Source of the DNA: Molanna angustata
Taxonomy: Eukaryota; Arthropoda; Insecta; Trichoptera; Molannidae
Direction of reading: 5' to 3'
Assembly (NCBI GenBank): GCA_963576475.1
Contig: OY754987.1
Span: 5,182,036 to 5,246,035, forward strand
DNA: 64,000 nucleotides
This document shows positions 10,301-20,125 of the stretch, piece after piece. Below the pieces are notes generated by a model that was given only the letters and a program-made list of their open reading frames with translations, searched no databases and was not told where the DNA came from. A program made the position numbers and the translations under genes. Within the stretch, counting starts at the first letter, position 1, and each line of letters begins with the position of its first letter.

Positions 10301-10985
10301 AAGGAATTATAAGAACCACAGAATATACATTTACTCTGATAGTCAAGCTGCTCTTAAAGCTCTTGATTCCTACACAGTAACTTCATCAACAGTACTAGAC
10401 TGCATTGAAGCGCTGAAGACTCTATCAGTAAACTATGGTAACAAAATCACATTAAGATGGGTACCTGGACACTCCAATTATAAAGGTAACGAGGAGGCTG
10501 ATGCTCTGGCAAATAGGGGAGCGGACATAGCTACCTATGGGCCGGAGCCTCACTGTCTCCTAGCTAATAGTATTGTCAAATCAACACTTTACCAAAGAAT
10601 GCTTAACAATGCCACTGAACTCTGGTTATCTACCCCAGGACAGAGACATTCAAAAGCACTCATTTCAGGATTCTCTTCAACACACTCTAAGCGGATCCTA
10701 ACAATGAGCAGGAATAACCTTAGGATTCTTACTAGAATCTTAACTGGTCACTGTAGACTCAACAAACACCTATGCACGATGAATCTATCGGAAATGTACC
10801 TATGCAGGTTCTGCATGGATGAACATGAAACACCGATGCATCTACTTACAGAATGTGGCCCACTAATGCAAACAAGAGTAAAGAAAATAGGTTTGCATAT
10901 TGCTGATCAAAAGCAAATCAGAGACACTGATCCACAAAGGATTTTACAGTTCTTCCAGGAGATAGGACTATGGAATGACATCTAG
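7377..10985 (+). CDS. LINE ORF2: endonuclease, reverse transcriptase, RNase H
   Basis: The frame is open from 7197 to 10985 but has no ATG before about 7518; homology starts near 7377 (GILQINLHQARAAS). Translation may use reinitiation after ORF1 or an altered start. APE-like endonuclease: VQEPW (about 7470), VGCDANAH (about 7770) and SDHRHL (about 8000). RT: GCPQGGVLSPLLW (about 9250) and YADD at 9351-9362. RNase H: YTDGSKKK (about 10150), the Glu in FQAEICAI, YSDSQAAL (about 10330) and NEEADALAN. Near the end, C-RFC then H then C (about 10804-10860) forms the zinc-knuckle-like motif usual at R1/LOA ORF2 ends. All catalytic residues are kept, so this is a possibly active copy. Confidence 0.85.
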   Translation: MGILQINLHQARAASAIANRRLQKENLTALLVQEPWTINNRVCGLGSMGTVISCDHESRPRACIVINNNTKYIGIPEFCKRDLVAIMIPQKADNRKLILCSAYFAGDEALPLTILEEVINFSKQNDARLIVGCDANAHHTIWGSTDCNQRGENLLDFIITHNLNIVNKGNEPTFTTKARSEVLDLTLCSQNISNEVMDWHVSSEESASDHRHLMFHIKSLTKTTIQYRNKKSTDWIGFKDDLKGGTSPIESTRNLRRIDLITDELTENLILAYEQNCPIKTKTGKREVPWWNSNLSTLRAKTRKLFNRAKHYSLWEEYRKSLTEYHKAIRKAKTESWKKFCSTINGTKETARINKILARRKEPDIGLLTKEDGYYTATCKETLELLAKTHFPGCETVKETITKPPGCDKPSLNDWRLASKIFRPNQIKWAINSFEPYKSSGNDNIFPALLQNGIEKIMPTLLKIFRSSLAWGYVPQSWRTVKVTYIPKPGKESYKTPKAYRPISLSSFMLKTMEKILHRYIVSNIITLHPIHPKQHAYQEGKSTETALIEIVGNIRKSLDSGEITLCAFLDIEGAFDAVPISVLMSGLRQKHVDNTIIKWIDNMLSNRYIITNLVDETTKAKTNRGCPQGGVLSPLLWTLAVDGLVSTLNECGYNTQSYADDIVITIRGKECETISDLLQNALKIVEKWCKDNGLTVNANKTTVVPFTRKRKLDKLSPPIFFGKKLDFSNEVKYLGITLDSKLTWTQHVEKVAQKAIKALWTCHRLIGNNWGLKPQQALWSYTTIIRPIVSYAVTVWNDKLQQRGCVDKLKRLQRLACLLITGALHTTPTASLEAMISLPPLHLYLEKMAKEGIIRLTSGNKLNTNLEIQANLNKIESQDKLLAFPTDKILTVYNFEKPYKVEIQTKTTIADVWYQESNGALIWYTDGSKKKNGIGSGIYGQVPRVKIHKHLGQYATIFQAEICAITLCAYEILRRNYKNHRIYIYSDSQAALKALDSYTVTSSTVLDCIEALKTLSVNYGNKITLRWVPGHSNYKGNEEADALANRGADIATYGPEPHCLLANSIVKSTLYQRMLNNATELWLSTPGQRHSKALISGFSSTHSKRILTMSRNNLRILTRILTGHCRLNKHLCTMNLSEMYLCRFCMDEHETPMHLLTECGPLMQTRVKKIGLHIADQKQIRDTDPQRILQFFQEIGLWNDI

Positions 10986-11064
10986 CAGGCAAAGTATCAC
11001 AATGGACTTCTATTGAGTCGACGTGAGAGGGTCTCTGGATGGGTTATAAAAAAAAAAAAAAAAA

Positions 11065-11215
11065 CAAAAGAAAACGACAGCAGTAAAAAAGTTTTTGACG
11101 ATGTGCTTTGCACGAAACGCGTCAATAATCCAATAAATATAATAGAACATTAACCAAGTATTTTTATATTTTTATAACATATCAACGTTCCATCATACTA
11201 TTCTATTATTTATCA
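11065..11215. repeat. Right inverted arm and flank
   Basis: The 90-bp arm is at 11096-11185 (reverse complement of 4825-4914), followed by CG and the 13-bp target duplication (11188-11200). The plus strand holds TGACGATGTGC..GCACGAAACGCGTC, the same hammerhead core, but the first core base is T instead of C and the stem I partner upstream is lost. This ribozyme copy is therefore broken. Confidence 0.75.
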
Positions 11216-12444
11216 CTAGCTTTTATGTCCCGCCGTTGGCCAAGAATGTAAATTAGTGAAGGAATAAGCATTCGTTTATATAATATTGTCATAAAAAATA
11301 TTTGCTAATTCGTAGTATGAAAAAGTTGTTTGAAATTTAATTGAGTTTAAGCGATGTAAAATGTTCAAGTGATGGCCACAACCCATTTGTTTTTATATAT
11401 AAGTAGGTACATACAATTTCTGCACGCATGGACTATGGTCAATGGTTTTAAATATGACTGATTATAAAGAGACAACGTTGTAAAGAGTTTGGATTTGGCC
11501 ACAACCCCTATTTTTATATATTGTCATCGAACGCAAATGTGTTTTAAATATTTAGTAATTTTGGATGATGAGAAATGGCTTAAAAATTAAATAAACAAAA
11601 GTACTGAAAAGATTCTAGTGTTGGTCACATCCCATTCGTTTTTATATTTTTCGTCAAGTGTGCATACCTATAGATTATTATATTTTTGCACAATAAAACT
11701 GATCTACATTACAGAAGAAGACTTAAATAGTTTTTAATTTGAATATAAACGTTGTGAAGAGTCCAGTAATGGCCACAACCCCGATTTTTTATTATATTGT
11801 CATCAAAATCAAATATGTAGTTATTGAAAATTAAGCAATATATGATGATATAATAAATGGTGTAAATTTCGATTGAAAAAAAGTATTGAGAAGATTCTAG
11901 TGATGGTCACATCCCATTCGTTTTATGTATTTTCGTCAAGTGTGCATGTTGTTTATAATATTTCTATACAATAGACTATAAGACTTAAAACTAACCCAAA
12001 AGACTAAATGAAAAAAAAAGAATAAGTATAAGACTATAACAAATAGTTTGTAATAAAAACTGACCCAATGGTCTACATAAAAGATCCAATAGAAGAATTA
12101 CACAATAGTAAATGTATTATATAAAAAACTGACCAAATGGTCTTCATAAAAGAAGAAGAAGATGAATTGAAATATTGGAAATATTTTATATAAAATTCAC
12201 CCAACGTCTACATTAAATAAGAAAACGAAGAATTAGACTAAAGGAAATAGTTTGTATAAAAACTAACCAAAAGATCTACAAAAAATAAGAAAAAGAAGAA
12301 TTAGACTATAGAAAGTAGTTAATATAAAAACTGACCCAAAGGTCTACATATTAGAAGAATAATTATACGTCAGGAAATAGATTGTATAAAAACTAACGCA
12401 GGAAATAGATTGTATAAAAACTAACGCAAAGGTAAAACATAAAA

Positions 12445-13030
12445 GAAGACGAAGAAGAATTAGACTTAAGGAAAAGTTTGCATGAAAACTCTCCCTTGGT
12501 CTACATAAAAGAGGAAAAATAAGACTATAGGAAGTTAGTTTATACAAAATTCAACAAAGGTCTACATAAAATTAGAAAAAGAAGAAATACGTTAAAAGAA
12601 ATAGTTGGTATCAAAACTGGCCCAGAGGTCTACATAAAATAAGACGAAGAAGAATTAGACTAAAGGAAAAGTTTGCATGAAAACTCTCCCTTGGTCTACA
12701 TAAAAGAGGAAAAATAAGACTATAGGAAGTTAGTTTATACAAAATTCAACAAAGGTCTACATAAAATTAGAAAAAGAAGAAATACGTTAAAAGAAATAGT
12801 TGGTATCAAAACTGGCCCAGAGGTCTACATAAAATAAGACGAAGAAGAATTAGACTAAAGGAAAAGTTTGCATGAAAACTCTCCCTTTGTCTACATAAAA
12901 GAGGAAAAATAAGACTATAGGAAGTTAGTTTATACAAAATTCAACAAAGGTCTACATAAAATTAGAAAAAGAAGAAATACGTTAAAAGAAATAGTTGGTA
13001 TCAAAACTGGCCCAGAGGTCTACATAAAAT
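12445..13030. repeat. Higher-order tandem repeat, 195 bp x 3, inside Helitron copy 1
   Basis: AAGACGAAGAAGAATTAGAC recurs at about 12446, 12641 and 12836, a 195-bp period. Each unit is made of three smaller related units (containing GGTCTACATAAAA), so there are two levels of repetition. The units are almost identical, indicating recent expansion; the other two Helitron copies lack it. Confidence 0.8.
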
Positions 13031-13417
13031 AAGAAGAAAAAGAATTAGATAATAGGAATAAGTTTGTATAAAAACTCACCCAAAGGGCTACATAAAAGAA
13101 GAGGAAGAAGATGAATTAGACTATAGGAAATAGTTTGTATAAAAACTCACCCAAGGTCTACATAAATTAAGAAAAAGAAAAATTAGACTATAGGAAATAG
13201 TTTATTTATGAACTGTCCCAAATGACTTCACAAAAGAAGAGGAAGAAGAATTAAACTCCAAGAAATAGTTTGTATAAAAAATCACCCAAAGGTCTACTTA
13301 AATAAAAGAAGAATTTCACTATAGGAAATAGTTTGTAGATTGAATGACATGTGTATTGTAGTTAACCTAAGATAGTTTAATAATTTTCCTATACGAAATT
13401 AGTATATTGTTGGTTTT

Positions 13418-15490
13418 CAAGTAGTATTAGGTATGTAGGTACCTACCTACAATGATGTTCTAAATTAATTCGAATTCGATTTATAACAAATTTTATTTGA
13501 ATATCAGAATGTGTCCGTTACCATAGTAACCATAGAACATGTAAAAAATATCAAATGGTTTGTAGACATTTTTTGAATAATATGTATGTAGGTACCTACA
13601 TTGGTTTGTTCGATGCCATAAAAATAAAAATTGTCCGGAATATCAAATATTATATACAAATTATGCAATTTTATTATGCCTATATCTTTACTAATAATTA
13701 ACAGACTTTTACAATATACGTCTTAAAACTTGCTGTAATGTCTTGTGTTTCATTTTATTATTTCATAATTTTATTTATTTCAAAGGTTTATTATTTTCAA
13801 GAACATATTCATTCGGTAGGAAAATGAAATATTGTATGAAAAGATATTAAAATGGCGGCATTTATGTACAAAACGCTTACTTTAAAAATAAGTTAAACAT
13901 TATAATTATACAAAATATTCACCATGTTTTTCACTTAAACGCTAAGTTATACTTGAAAGTAAAATTTTTTCGTGTAAATACGTACTTCTAACTTTTAAAC
14001 TAACAGATATTTGCGTGCAAAATGTACACTTCTTGACAGATACGACTTGGAAAATTTTGTATGAAAAAAATAATTATTGAAATATTTTTAAAATTCAGCA
14101 TTTTAATCGCATTATTTTTAGCCTGACACTGCATCAGGTATACAGGTACACGTTCCCTTAAGTACCTCCCGTCCCTTCAGGCCCTTCAGTACCTCCCGTC
14201 CCTTCAATTCCTCATTACGTCCCTTCCCTTCATTACATCCCGTCTCTTCAGTCGGTTAAGAAAAGTTTCATTCCAGAAACCATCCTGGAAGAACCGCGAA
14301 GAGATGAAAAGACATTCTTTTCCCAGGATACTCCACCTTCATAGGTAAAATGACTAAATACACGAAGAAGAAGAAGAAAATAGTTCAAATCCAGATACCT
14401 GCGAAGATATGGAAGGAAAATTGGACTTTCTTCTCCCAGGATAGTCCACCTTCATAGGTAAAATGACCAAATGCACGATGAAGAAAAAGAAGAAGAAAAA
14501 AGTTTATATCCAGAAACCGTCTTGGAAGACCTGCGAAGAGATGGAAGGACAGTTGGACCTTCTTCTCCCAGGATACTCCCCCTTCATAGGTTAAATGACC
14601 AAATACACGAAGAAAAAGAAGAATAAGAAAAAAGTTTAAATCCAGAAACCATCCCGGGCACACGCTCGACAATTCACCAAAGTTTCATTGTAATCGGACA
14701 AACGGTTTAGGAGCACATCGCATACAATTTTCCGATAGGAAATCAGTATATTGTTGATTTGTAAGTAAATAGTAATAGGTAGGTACCTACCTACAACAAT
14801 ATTCTAAAGAAATTCTATTCATAACAAATTTAATTTGAATATCAGAATCTTTCCGTTACCATAGTAACCATTCCAATACTTTAAAAATATCAAATGGTTT
14901 GAGACTTTTTTGAATATGTAGGTACCTACATTGGTTTGTTCGATGCCATAAAAATGAAAATTGTCAGAAAAATCAAATATTATTTACAAATTATGCAATT
15001 TTATTATGCCTACATCTTAACTAATAATAAACACATTTTTACAATATATGTCTTAAAACTTGCCGTAATGTCTTGTGTTTCATTTTATTATTTCATAATT
15101 ACATTTATTTCAAAGGTTTATTATTTTCAAGAACATATTCATTCCGTGGGAAAATGAAATATTGTATGAAAAGATATTAAAATGGCGGCGTTTATGTACA
15201 AAACGCTTACTTTAAAAATAAGTTTAACATTATAATTATACCAAATATTCACCATGTTTTTCACTTAAACGCTAAGTTATACTTCAAAATATATTTTTTT
15301 TGTGTAAATACCTACTTCTAACTTTTAAACTAACAGATATTTGCGTGCAAAATGTACACTTTTTTGACAGATATGACTTGGAAAATTTTGTATGAAAAAA
15401 ATAATTATTTAAATATTTTTAAAATTCAGCATTTTTATCGCATTCTTTTTAGCGTGACACTGCATCAGGTATACTGGTACATGTTCGCAC
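13418..15490. repeat. Duplicated block of about 750 bp within Helitron copy 1
   Basis: The block from GGTAGGTACCTACCTACAA through GTTTGTTCGATGCCATAAAA to GCATCAGGTATACNGGTACA is present at about 13430-14155 and again at about 14770-15480, with scattered differences. Between the two lie CCTCCCGTCCC repeats and units of about 105 bp containing CCAGAAACC and GCGAAGAGATGGAAGG. Confidence 0.75.
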
Positions 15491-15535
15491 TTAAATTAGA
15501 TTTTTAGATGCTCTTGGTTTTTCAGAAGGCGTGAG

Positions 15536-15575
15536 ACAAACACACACACACACACACACATACACACACACATAC
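15536..15575. repeat. (CA)n microsatellite
   Basis: CA dinucleotide run with TACA interruptions near the Helitron end. It is also present at 33335-33370 and 57093-57130 in the other copies. Confidence 0.9.
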
Positions 15576-15647
15576 ACTAACATTTTGATTGCTTTATTAC
15601 TTTAGATTTACCAACATTAAATAAATTGACTAATAATTATGTTTCAG

Positions 15648-15862
15648 GTCAAATCATTAATGTACCTCGCTAAAGATTGAGGTTGCAAAAAGATGCTGTA
15701 CCATCAGTGTTCTCCAATCTACCAGAATATTTATCAAAGAAATTGCCACCTTGTTGTAAAGAACCATCAAAAAGAAAAACAGATTTCGTAGTCCGAACCA
15801 ACGAACAAAATGAAGCTTGGGCTCAATCTATTCAACATTTTAAACCAACCTTTGAATTATAA
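15648..15862 (+). pseudogene. THAP-associated exon remnant
   Basis: A splice acceptor (TTATGTTTCAG, ending 15647) precedes a frame reading ...NVPR, stop, RLRLQKDAVPSVFSNLPEYL and onward to the stop at 15860. The L-x-x-x-AVPSVF motif is the standard segment right after a THAP domain. An in-frame TAA just before it makes the exon inactive. It could be the second exon of the THAP remnant at 3757, now separated by two large insertions. Confidence 0.5.
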
Positions 15863-16188
15863 TATTATTAACTAGAATTTAAAATCATTAAACTTAAAAT
15901 AATTTTATACAGTGTTCAATTTTGTTCTTTTGCTCTTGTAACATATTCAATTATTATTTATGAATCATTTGAAATTAAGATATATTATAAAGATACCAAA
16001 CTAAGTATAAAAAATTTGAATGCATACTGGGGAAAAATCATTAAATGTGACAGATATTAAAAAAAAGTTATCGGGATTCAAGGATTACGAATAGTCAAAA
16101 TATCACTTGACAAATACAATATGTTTGTAACAACCACACTGTTTGAAAAATTATAGTATATATCATAGAACGTCTAGAAGTATGCAGA
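15863..16188. other. AT-rich interval, no gene seen
   Basis: No supportable ORF. The last 60 bases may already belong to the decayed upstream part of the Helitron Rep/helicase gene. Confidence 0.5.
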
Positions 16189-16737
16189 TTGATCCGGAGA
16201 CGCGATAATTTTTCTGGTAATCATGTTGTTCGAGGAATATGTATTGATAATCGGTTTGTCGTTCCATATAATCCTTATCTTAGTCAAATATATAATGCTC
16301 ACATTAATGTAGAAATTTGTTCTTCGGTTCTTAGTATTAAGTATATTCATAAATATAAATATATATCAAAATTGAGTCGACGTTAGAAGGTCTCTAGATG
16401 GGTTTAAAAAAAAAATACATTAAAATGTTGAATGCAATGAGACTCTGGTATATGATGAAATATGTGAGTATATTAACTGTCGATATGTAAGCGCAGCAGA
16501 AGCTGCATGGAGAATCATGGAAGACGAGAAGAAGAATCTCTTAGAGCAGCATCCTCAAGAAACACAACTTTAACTGTGTGGTTCCAACTTAACCTAGAAG
16601 ATACCGATGCACGCACAATCAAGTATCAAGATATACCAATTTTTTATGTGTTTAAGAGACAACGTGGTGGTGATAAGATTATTGGGCGCCTTGCATCAGT
16701 TTCTCCCAGAAACATAGAATTATATCATCTAAGGCTT
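16189..16737 (+). pseudogene. Helitron Rep/helicase remnant, N-terminal and middle part
   Basis: 16189-16370 encodes the Helitron-like segment RRRDNFSG...IDNRFVVPYNPYLSQIYNAHINVE...SIKYIHKYKYI, well conserved in insect Helitron replicases. A small LINE tail interrupts it (16371-16413). Then follow ETLVYDEICEYINCRYVSAAEAAWRIM, a deletion with frame change, and RAASSRNTTLTVWFQLN... to RQRGGDKIIGRLASVSPRNIELYHLRL. The part between WRIM and the Arg/Ala-rich stretch (normally a few dozen residues) is missing. It is a broken gene from an autonomous Helitron, possibly related to the family that mobilised the elements at 11216, 30370 and 54601. Confidence 0.75.
16371..16413 (+). mobile_element. Tiny 5'-truncated LINE tail
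   Basis: AATTGAGTCGACGTTAGAAG...GGTCTCTAGATGGG followed by A10 matches the 3' end of the LINE at 11012-11064. Only about 43 bp were inserted, in the middle of the Helitron gene. Confidence 0.7.
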
Positions 16738-17570
16738 ACCCCCACTTTCACCAAGGTTCCTAAGCGCTAAAATCAATTTTTTGATGCACTAAGCGTAAAA
16801 TTACGTTTCACCAAACAATCTTACTACCGTTAAGTGACGCCGGCGACTCAATTCTTAAGTGACGGTCTTTTGTGGATCAAGTCATTCATCAACGTATTTT
16901 GTAACTAAAATTATTACATTTTAGCATTTGTTGTTATATTTTATATTATATTTGATTTCTATATTATCCAGTTATATTATTATCACGATTGACTGGGTTT
17001 GTGAAAAATTCATGGTGTCAAAACATTGCTTTTTGTATTTGTTAAATAAAATTAAATTTCATTTAAAACAGCATAATTGATGTCAACGAAAACAATAATG
17101 GCGGTATGCACAAAGACACAGGTATTAGCAAGGGTAGAATAGCAGGTATGCGATATGTTTGTAAACATGGTTTCAGGTATACAGCGCTCGCGGCCATTTA
17201 CGACACTAATGCGAATATACCTACTGATGAGATCAAAGTAATACTTTTTTTCAAACAAATTCAGAAACTTGTAAAAATTGTGAACTACACACTGTCATAA
17301 TATTTGATTGTTATTTTAATAAAGGAAACAAGATAAATTATGTGTTCTTGATTTTTAAATATTTCTATATAATTTAACTTGAGTTCGTATTCCTTTACTC
17401 CGGAAATTTAAGGAGAGTTGAGCCTAGGGCTCAATTAAGAATGTTGGTTTTTGGTTGGTGAAATACAAATTCACTGAGTGATGCACTCAAGGATTTGAGC
17501 TCCGAGCAGGTAGTTAGTTGATGATCCATTTGATGTACCTTGGTGAACACGGCCATTATTCTTTTACAGG
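16738..17570. mobile_element. MITE-like insertion in the Helitron gene (about 0.83 kb)
   Basis: The Helitron reading (AAGGCTTTACAGGTGACTGGC in the intact fragments at 27268 and 35552) is interrupted here. The insert starts CCCCACTTTCACCAAGGTT and ends ACCTTGGTGAACACGG, giving imperfect inverted termini around TTCACCAAGGT. No transposase is present. A short ORF at 17106-17300 has no recognisable match. The superfamily is uncertain. Confidence 0.6.
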
Positions 17571-19242
17571 TGACTGGCGCTACATCATATGAATTGGTGG
17601 TAATTTACTGCTCACATTTCGTGATGCAGCTCGAAAACTAGGACTAATCCACGACAACAGGGAATGGCATAATTGCATGGCAGAAGCGTCATCACATATG
17701 ATGCCTAGAGCTCTTCGAGATTTATTTGTATTATTAATGATTCATTGTCTCCCAACAGATCCATTGGAGCTGTGGAATGATTTCAAGAATTTAATATCAG
17801 AAGATTTTGTCCAGCGAGGAGCTACAGAAGAAGTTGCTGTTAATTGTTCACTTCTGTACATACAAAACGCACTAATGAAAGAAAATTCTTCTTGCAGTTA
17901 ACAAGGGTTGCCGGAACCAGATAGCAGCAGTGATTTTCATGAAATTGAAGATTTAAATGTTGTGTTAGAGTTTTCTTTGGGTGCTGAAATGGCAAATAAG
18001 CTTAATGATAACCAACGCAATGCATTTGAAGTTATTTCTTCCAAAGTATTTTCAGATGAACGTGATGGAAATAGATGTTTTTTCATCGATGGTCCTGGTG
18101 GAACAGGTAAAACTTTCCTTTACAAGACTCTTATACATACTTTAAGAGGAAGAGGAAAGAAAGTTTTATCCGTTGCTTGGACAGGAATTGCAGCTATTTT
18201 ACTTCCAGGTGGAGTGATGTGTCACACAGCTTTTAATTTACCTCTTGATTTACAGGATAATACTACTTGCAGAATTACCTCAAAGAACCGTAAAATTATA
18301 AAAAATGCTGACGTTATCAATGGGATGAAGCACCGATGGCTCCCGTAGTAGCCTTAGATATTATTGAACGTACTATTCGCGATATAATGGGTAATGATTA
18401 TATTTTTGGTAATAAAGTTATTGTTTTAGGCGGAGATTTTAGACAGATTCTTCCAGTTTGTCGTAGAGCCTCTCGCGGTCAATTAGTTGCAATGTCCATT
18501 AAAAATAGTAAACATTGGAGAAAATTTATTACCTTCCATTTAAAAACCAATATAAGAGCTTTAGAAGGGGAAAGCATATTTTCACAGTGGCTTTTAGATT
18601 TAGGTAATGGACAGCTTCCTTCTGTTGCAGGAAAGCAAGTCATCGGTGCTTATCCCAAATGATAGTGTTTGTCAAAATGTTATTCAAAGCATATACAATG
18701 AAAGTCATTCAGTTTCAGATGTACCAATAATGTGTAAACGAGCAATATTATGCCATAAAAATGATCATGCTAGAATGGTTAATGAAGATGTACTGGGAAG
18801 GCTACAAGGTACAATGCATACATACCATTTTTTAGATTATATTATTAATGACAGTGGTGAATTAGATGTAAATGAGCAAGTTAATTATCCAGTAGAATTT
18901 TTAAACAGTATAAATCCAAATGGTTTTCCGTTACACTCTTTAAATCTTAAAATTGGAGCAATCATAATCCTTCTCAGAAATTTATCTATCGGAGATGGCC
19001 TTTGTAATGGAACAAGAATGGTTGTAAAAAAATATGAGTACTAATATTACACAAGCAGAAATTGTAACAGGTGAAAAACAGGGAACGATACATTTCATTC
19101 CTCGCATTTGTTTAAATACATCATCTGATATAACAATACCTTTTAATATGTGGTGTAGAAAACAGTTTCCTAACAAATTAGCACTAGGGGCTCCTAGATG
19201 GGAATTCAGATGGGATGAGCCTTCATCCAGGAGTGGACGGGA
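17571..19242 (+). pseudogene. Helitron Rep/helicase remnant, PIF1-like helicase part
   Basis: It continues the gene above. 17571-17900 encodes KLGLIHDNREWHNCMAEASS... up to the helicase. 17908-18348 carries Walker A (FIDGPGGTGKTFLYK). 18336-18662 carries IVLGGDFRQILPV, a helicase motif. 18607-19044 carries the later helicase region (SVLIPNDSV...IGAIIILLRNLSIGDGLCNGTRM). The parts are in different frames; for example 18310-18345 lost the DEA box frame. The conserved KSQGQ motif after RKQFPNKLA is missing. It is a non-functional 5'-to-3' helicase. Confidence 0.8.
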
Positions 19243-19249
19243 TTAGGCT

Positions 19250-19419
19250 GAGAAGAAGAAGAATACTATAGCATCCACTGCACATGTTTTTATGATACAA
19301 AGTATAATATCAAAATATAAAGACATAGTCCATATATTACCTGTTAATAAAATGAATGCAGAAGAATTGCATGTAATAATTAGTACTACTATTATAAAAT
19401 TAGAAAATATAGGTTTTAA
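19250..19419 (+). pseudogene. P-element/THAP-transposase-like fragment
   Basis: The reading ASTAHVFMIQSIISKYKDIV then HILPVNKMNAEEL...LENIGFN resembles a segment of P-like (THAP9-group) transposases found in insects. The frame is cut at a TTAA (19416) by the piggyBac element. No continuation is found on the far side. Confidence 0.45.
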
Positions 19420-20125
19420 CCTTTTAAGGCGCATGGACGTCTATGGTCCGACAGCATTTTTTTTTCCTTAAAGGAGTATGGACGTACAGGGTACGTCAAT
19501 GCGTATAATATAATAATGTCAAACTTTTAGTCGAAAAAGTGCATTGTACTGCCATCTGTTGGTAATATCATACAAGTTTTTTTCATTTGAAGATGTTTAT
19601 TGTTTTTACCGACTGAGATATTGAGCGTTAAAAATATCACGTGATCTAAAATACTTACCAATGTCAGATATCAGGGATCGTAAACTGTCGTTTTGCAACG
19701 CACGCGTTCACGCAATAATTTCGTTCTATTAACCGAAATATCTTCGTTAATTTTATAAAATTAGTGTTTTAATTTCGAATTTGTGTTTTTATCTCATAAA
19801 CTTGTTTGTTTATGAGATAAAATTAAATAAAATTAATAATTGTGTGATTTATGTGCTGATTTTACCGTTTCGTATTATTTTAGTTCACATATGAACTCGT
19901 GTTTTCAAATCGTTACGTTATAATATTGTTTTTTTATGTGATTTATGTGCTGATTTTACCGTTTCGTATTATTTTAGTTCACATATGAATTCGTGTTTTC
20001 AAATCGTTTAACGTTACAATATTGTGTTTTTTACTTTCAGAGACCTATTTTACGTTTTCAATCCGTTTTTGTACAATTTTTATATACTTTTCATATATAT
20101 TTTTGAACATTTATATTATTTCAAA

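Larger units (their letters stand above)
5060..11064 (+). mobile_element. Two-ORF LINE of the LOA/R1-like group (RNase H-containing)
   Basis: It consists of a GC-richer 5' leader (about 5060-5506), ORF1 (5507-7237), ORF2 (7377-10985) and a short 3' tail (GAGTCGACGTGAG...GGTCTC) ending in a poly(A) run at 11047-11064. The same tail with a few changes recurs at 16373-16413. The 5' boundary is placed where base composition changes and is approximate. Both ORFs are uninterrupted, so the copy looks young. Confidence 0.75.
4804..11200. mobile_element. Composite insertion: 13-bp target duplication, 90-bp inverted arms, LINE inside
   Basis: TTCCATCATACTA is present at 4804-4816 and again at 11188-11200. 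Just inside lie 90-bp arms (4825-4914 and 11096-11185) that are near-perfect reverse complements. The arms contain a hammerhead ribozyme core of the type found in Penelope-like element terminal repeats. The interior between them is filled by a two-ORF LINE. I read this as a Penelope-like or retrozyme-derived insertion that later received the LINE. A LINE that mobilised the arms is an alternative. No Penelope RT or GIY-YIG gene is present. Confidence 0.6.
11216..15606 (-). mobile_element. Non-autonomous Helitron-like element, copy 1 (4.4 kb)
   Basis: The same element recurs at 30370-33404 and 54601-57161. Read on the minus strand it begins TCTAAAGTAATAAAGC and ends ...GGGACATAAAAGCTAG. In all three copies it lies between a host A and a host T with no target duplication. 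TC...CTAG ends and A/T insertion are Helitron hallmarks; the hairpin before the end is weak. It has no coding capacity. Inside (plus-strand order): degenerate repeats of about 135 bp containing GGCCACAACCC or GGTCACATCCC (11370-11930), purine-rich repeats of about 65 bp (12000-13340), CCTCCCGTCCCTTCAG runs, repeats of about 105 bp (14270-14660) and a (CA)n tract. It is longer than the other copies because a block of about 750 bp is duplicated. Confidence 0.68.

Noticed and set aside
17106..17300. 64-codon frame in the MITE-like insertion
   Set aside because: No domain and low-complexity composition; the insert looks non-coding.
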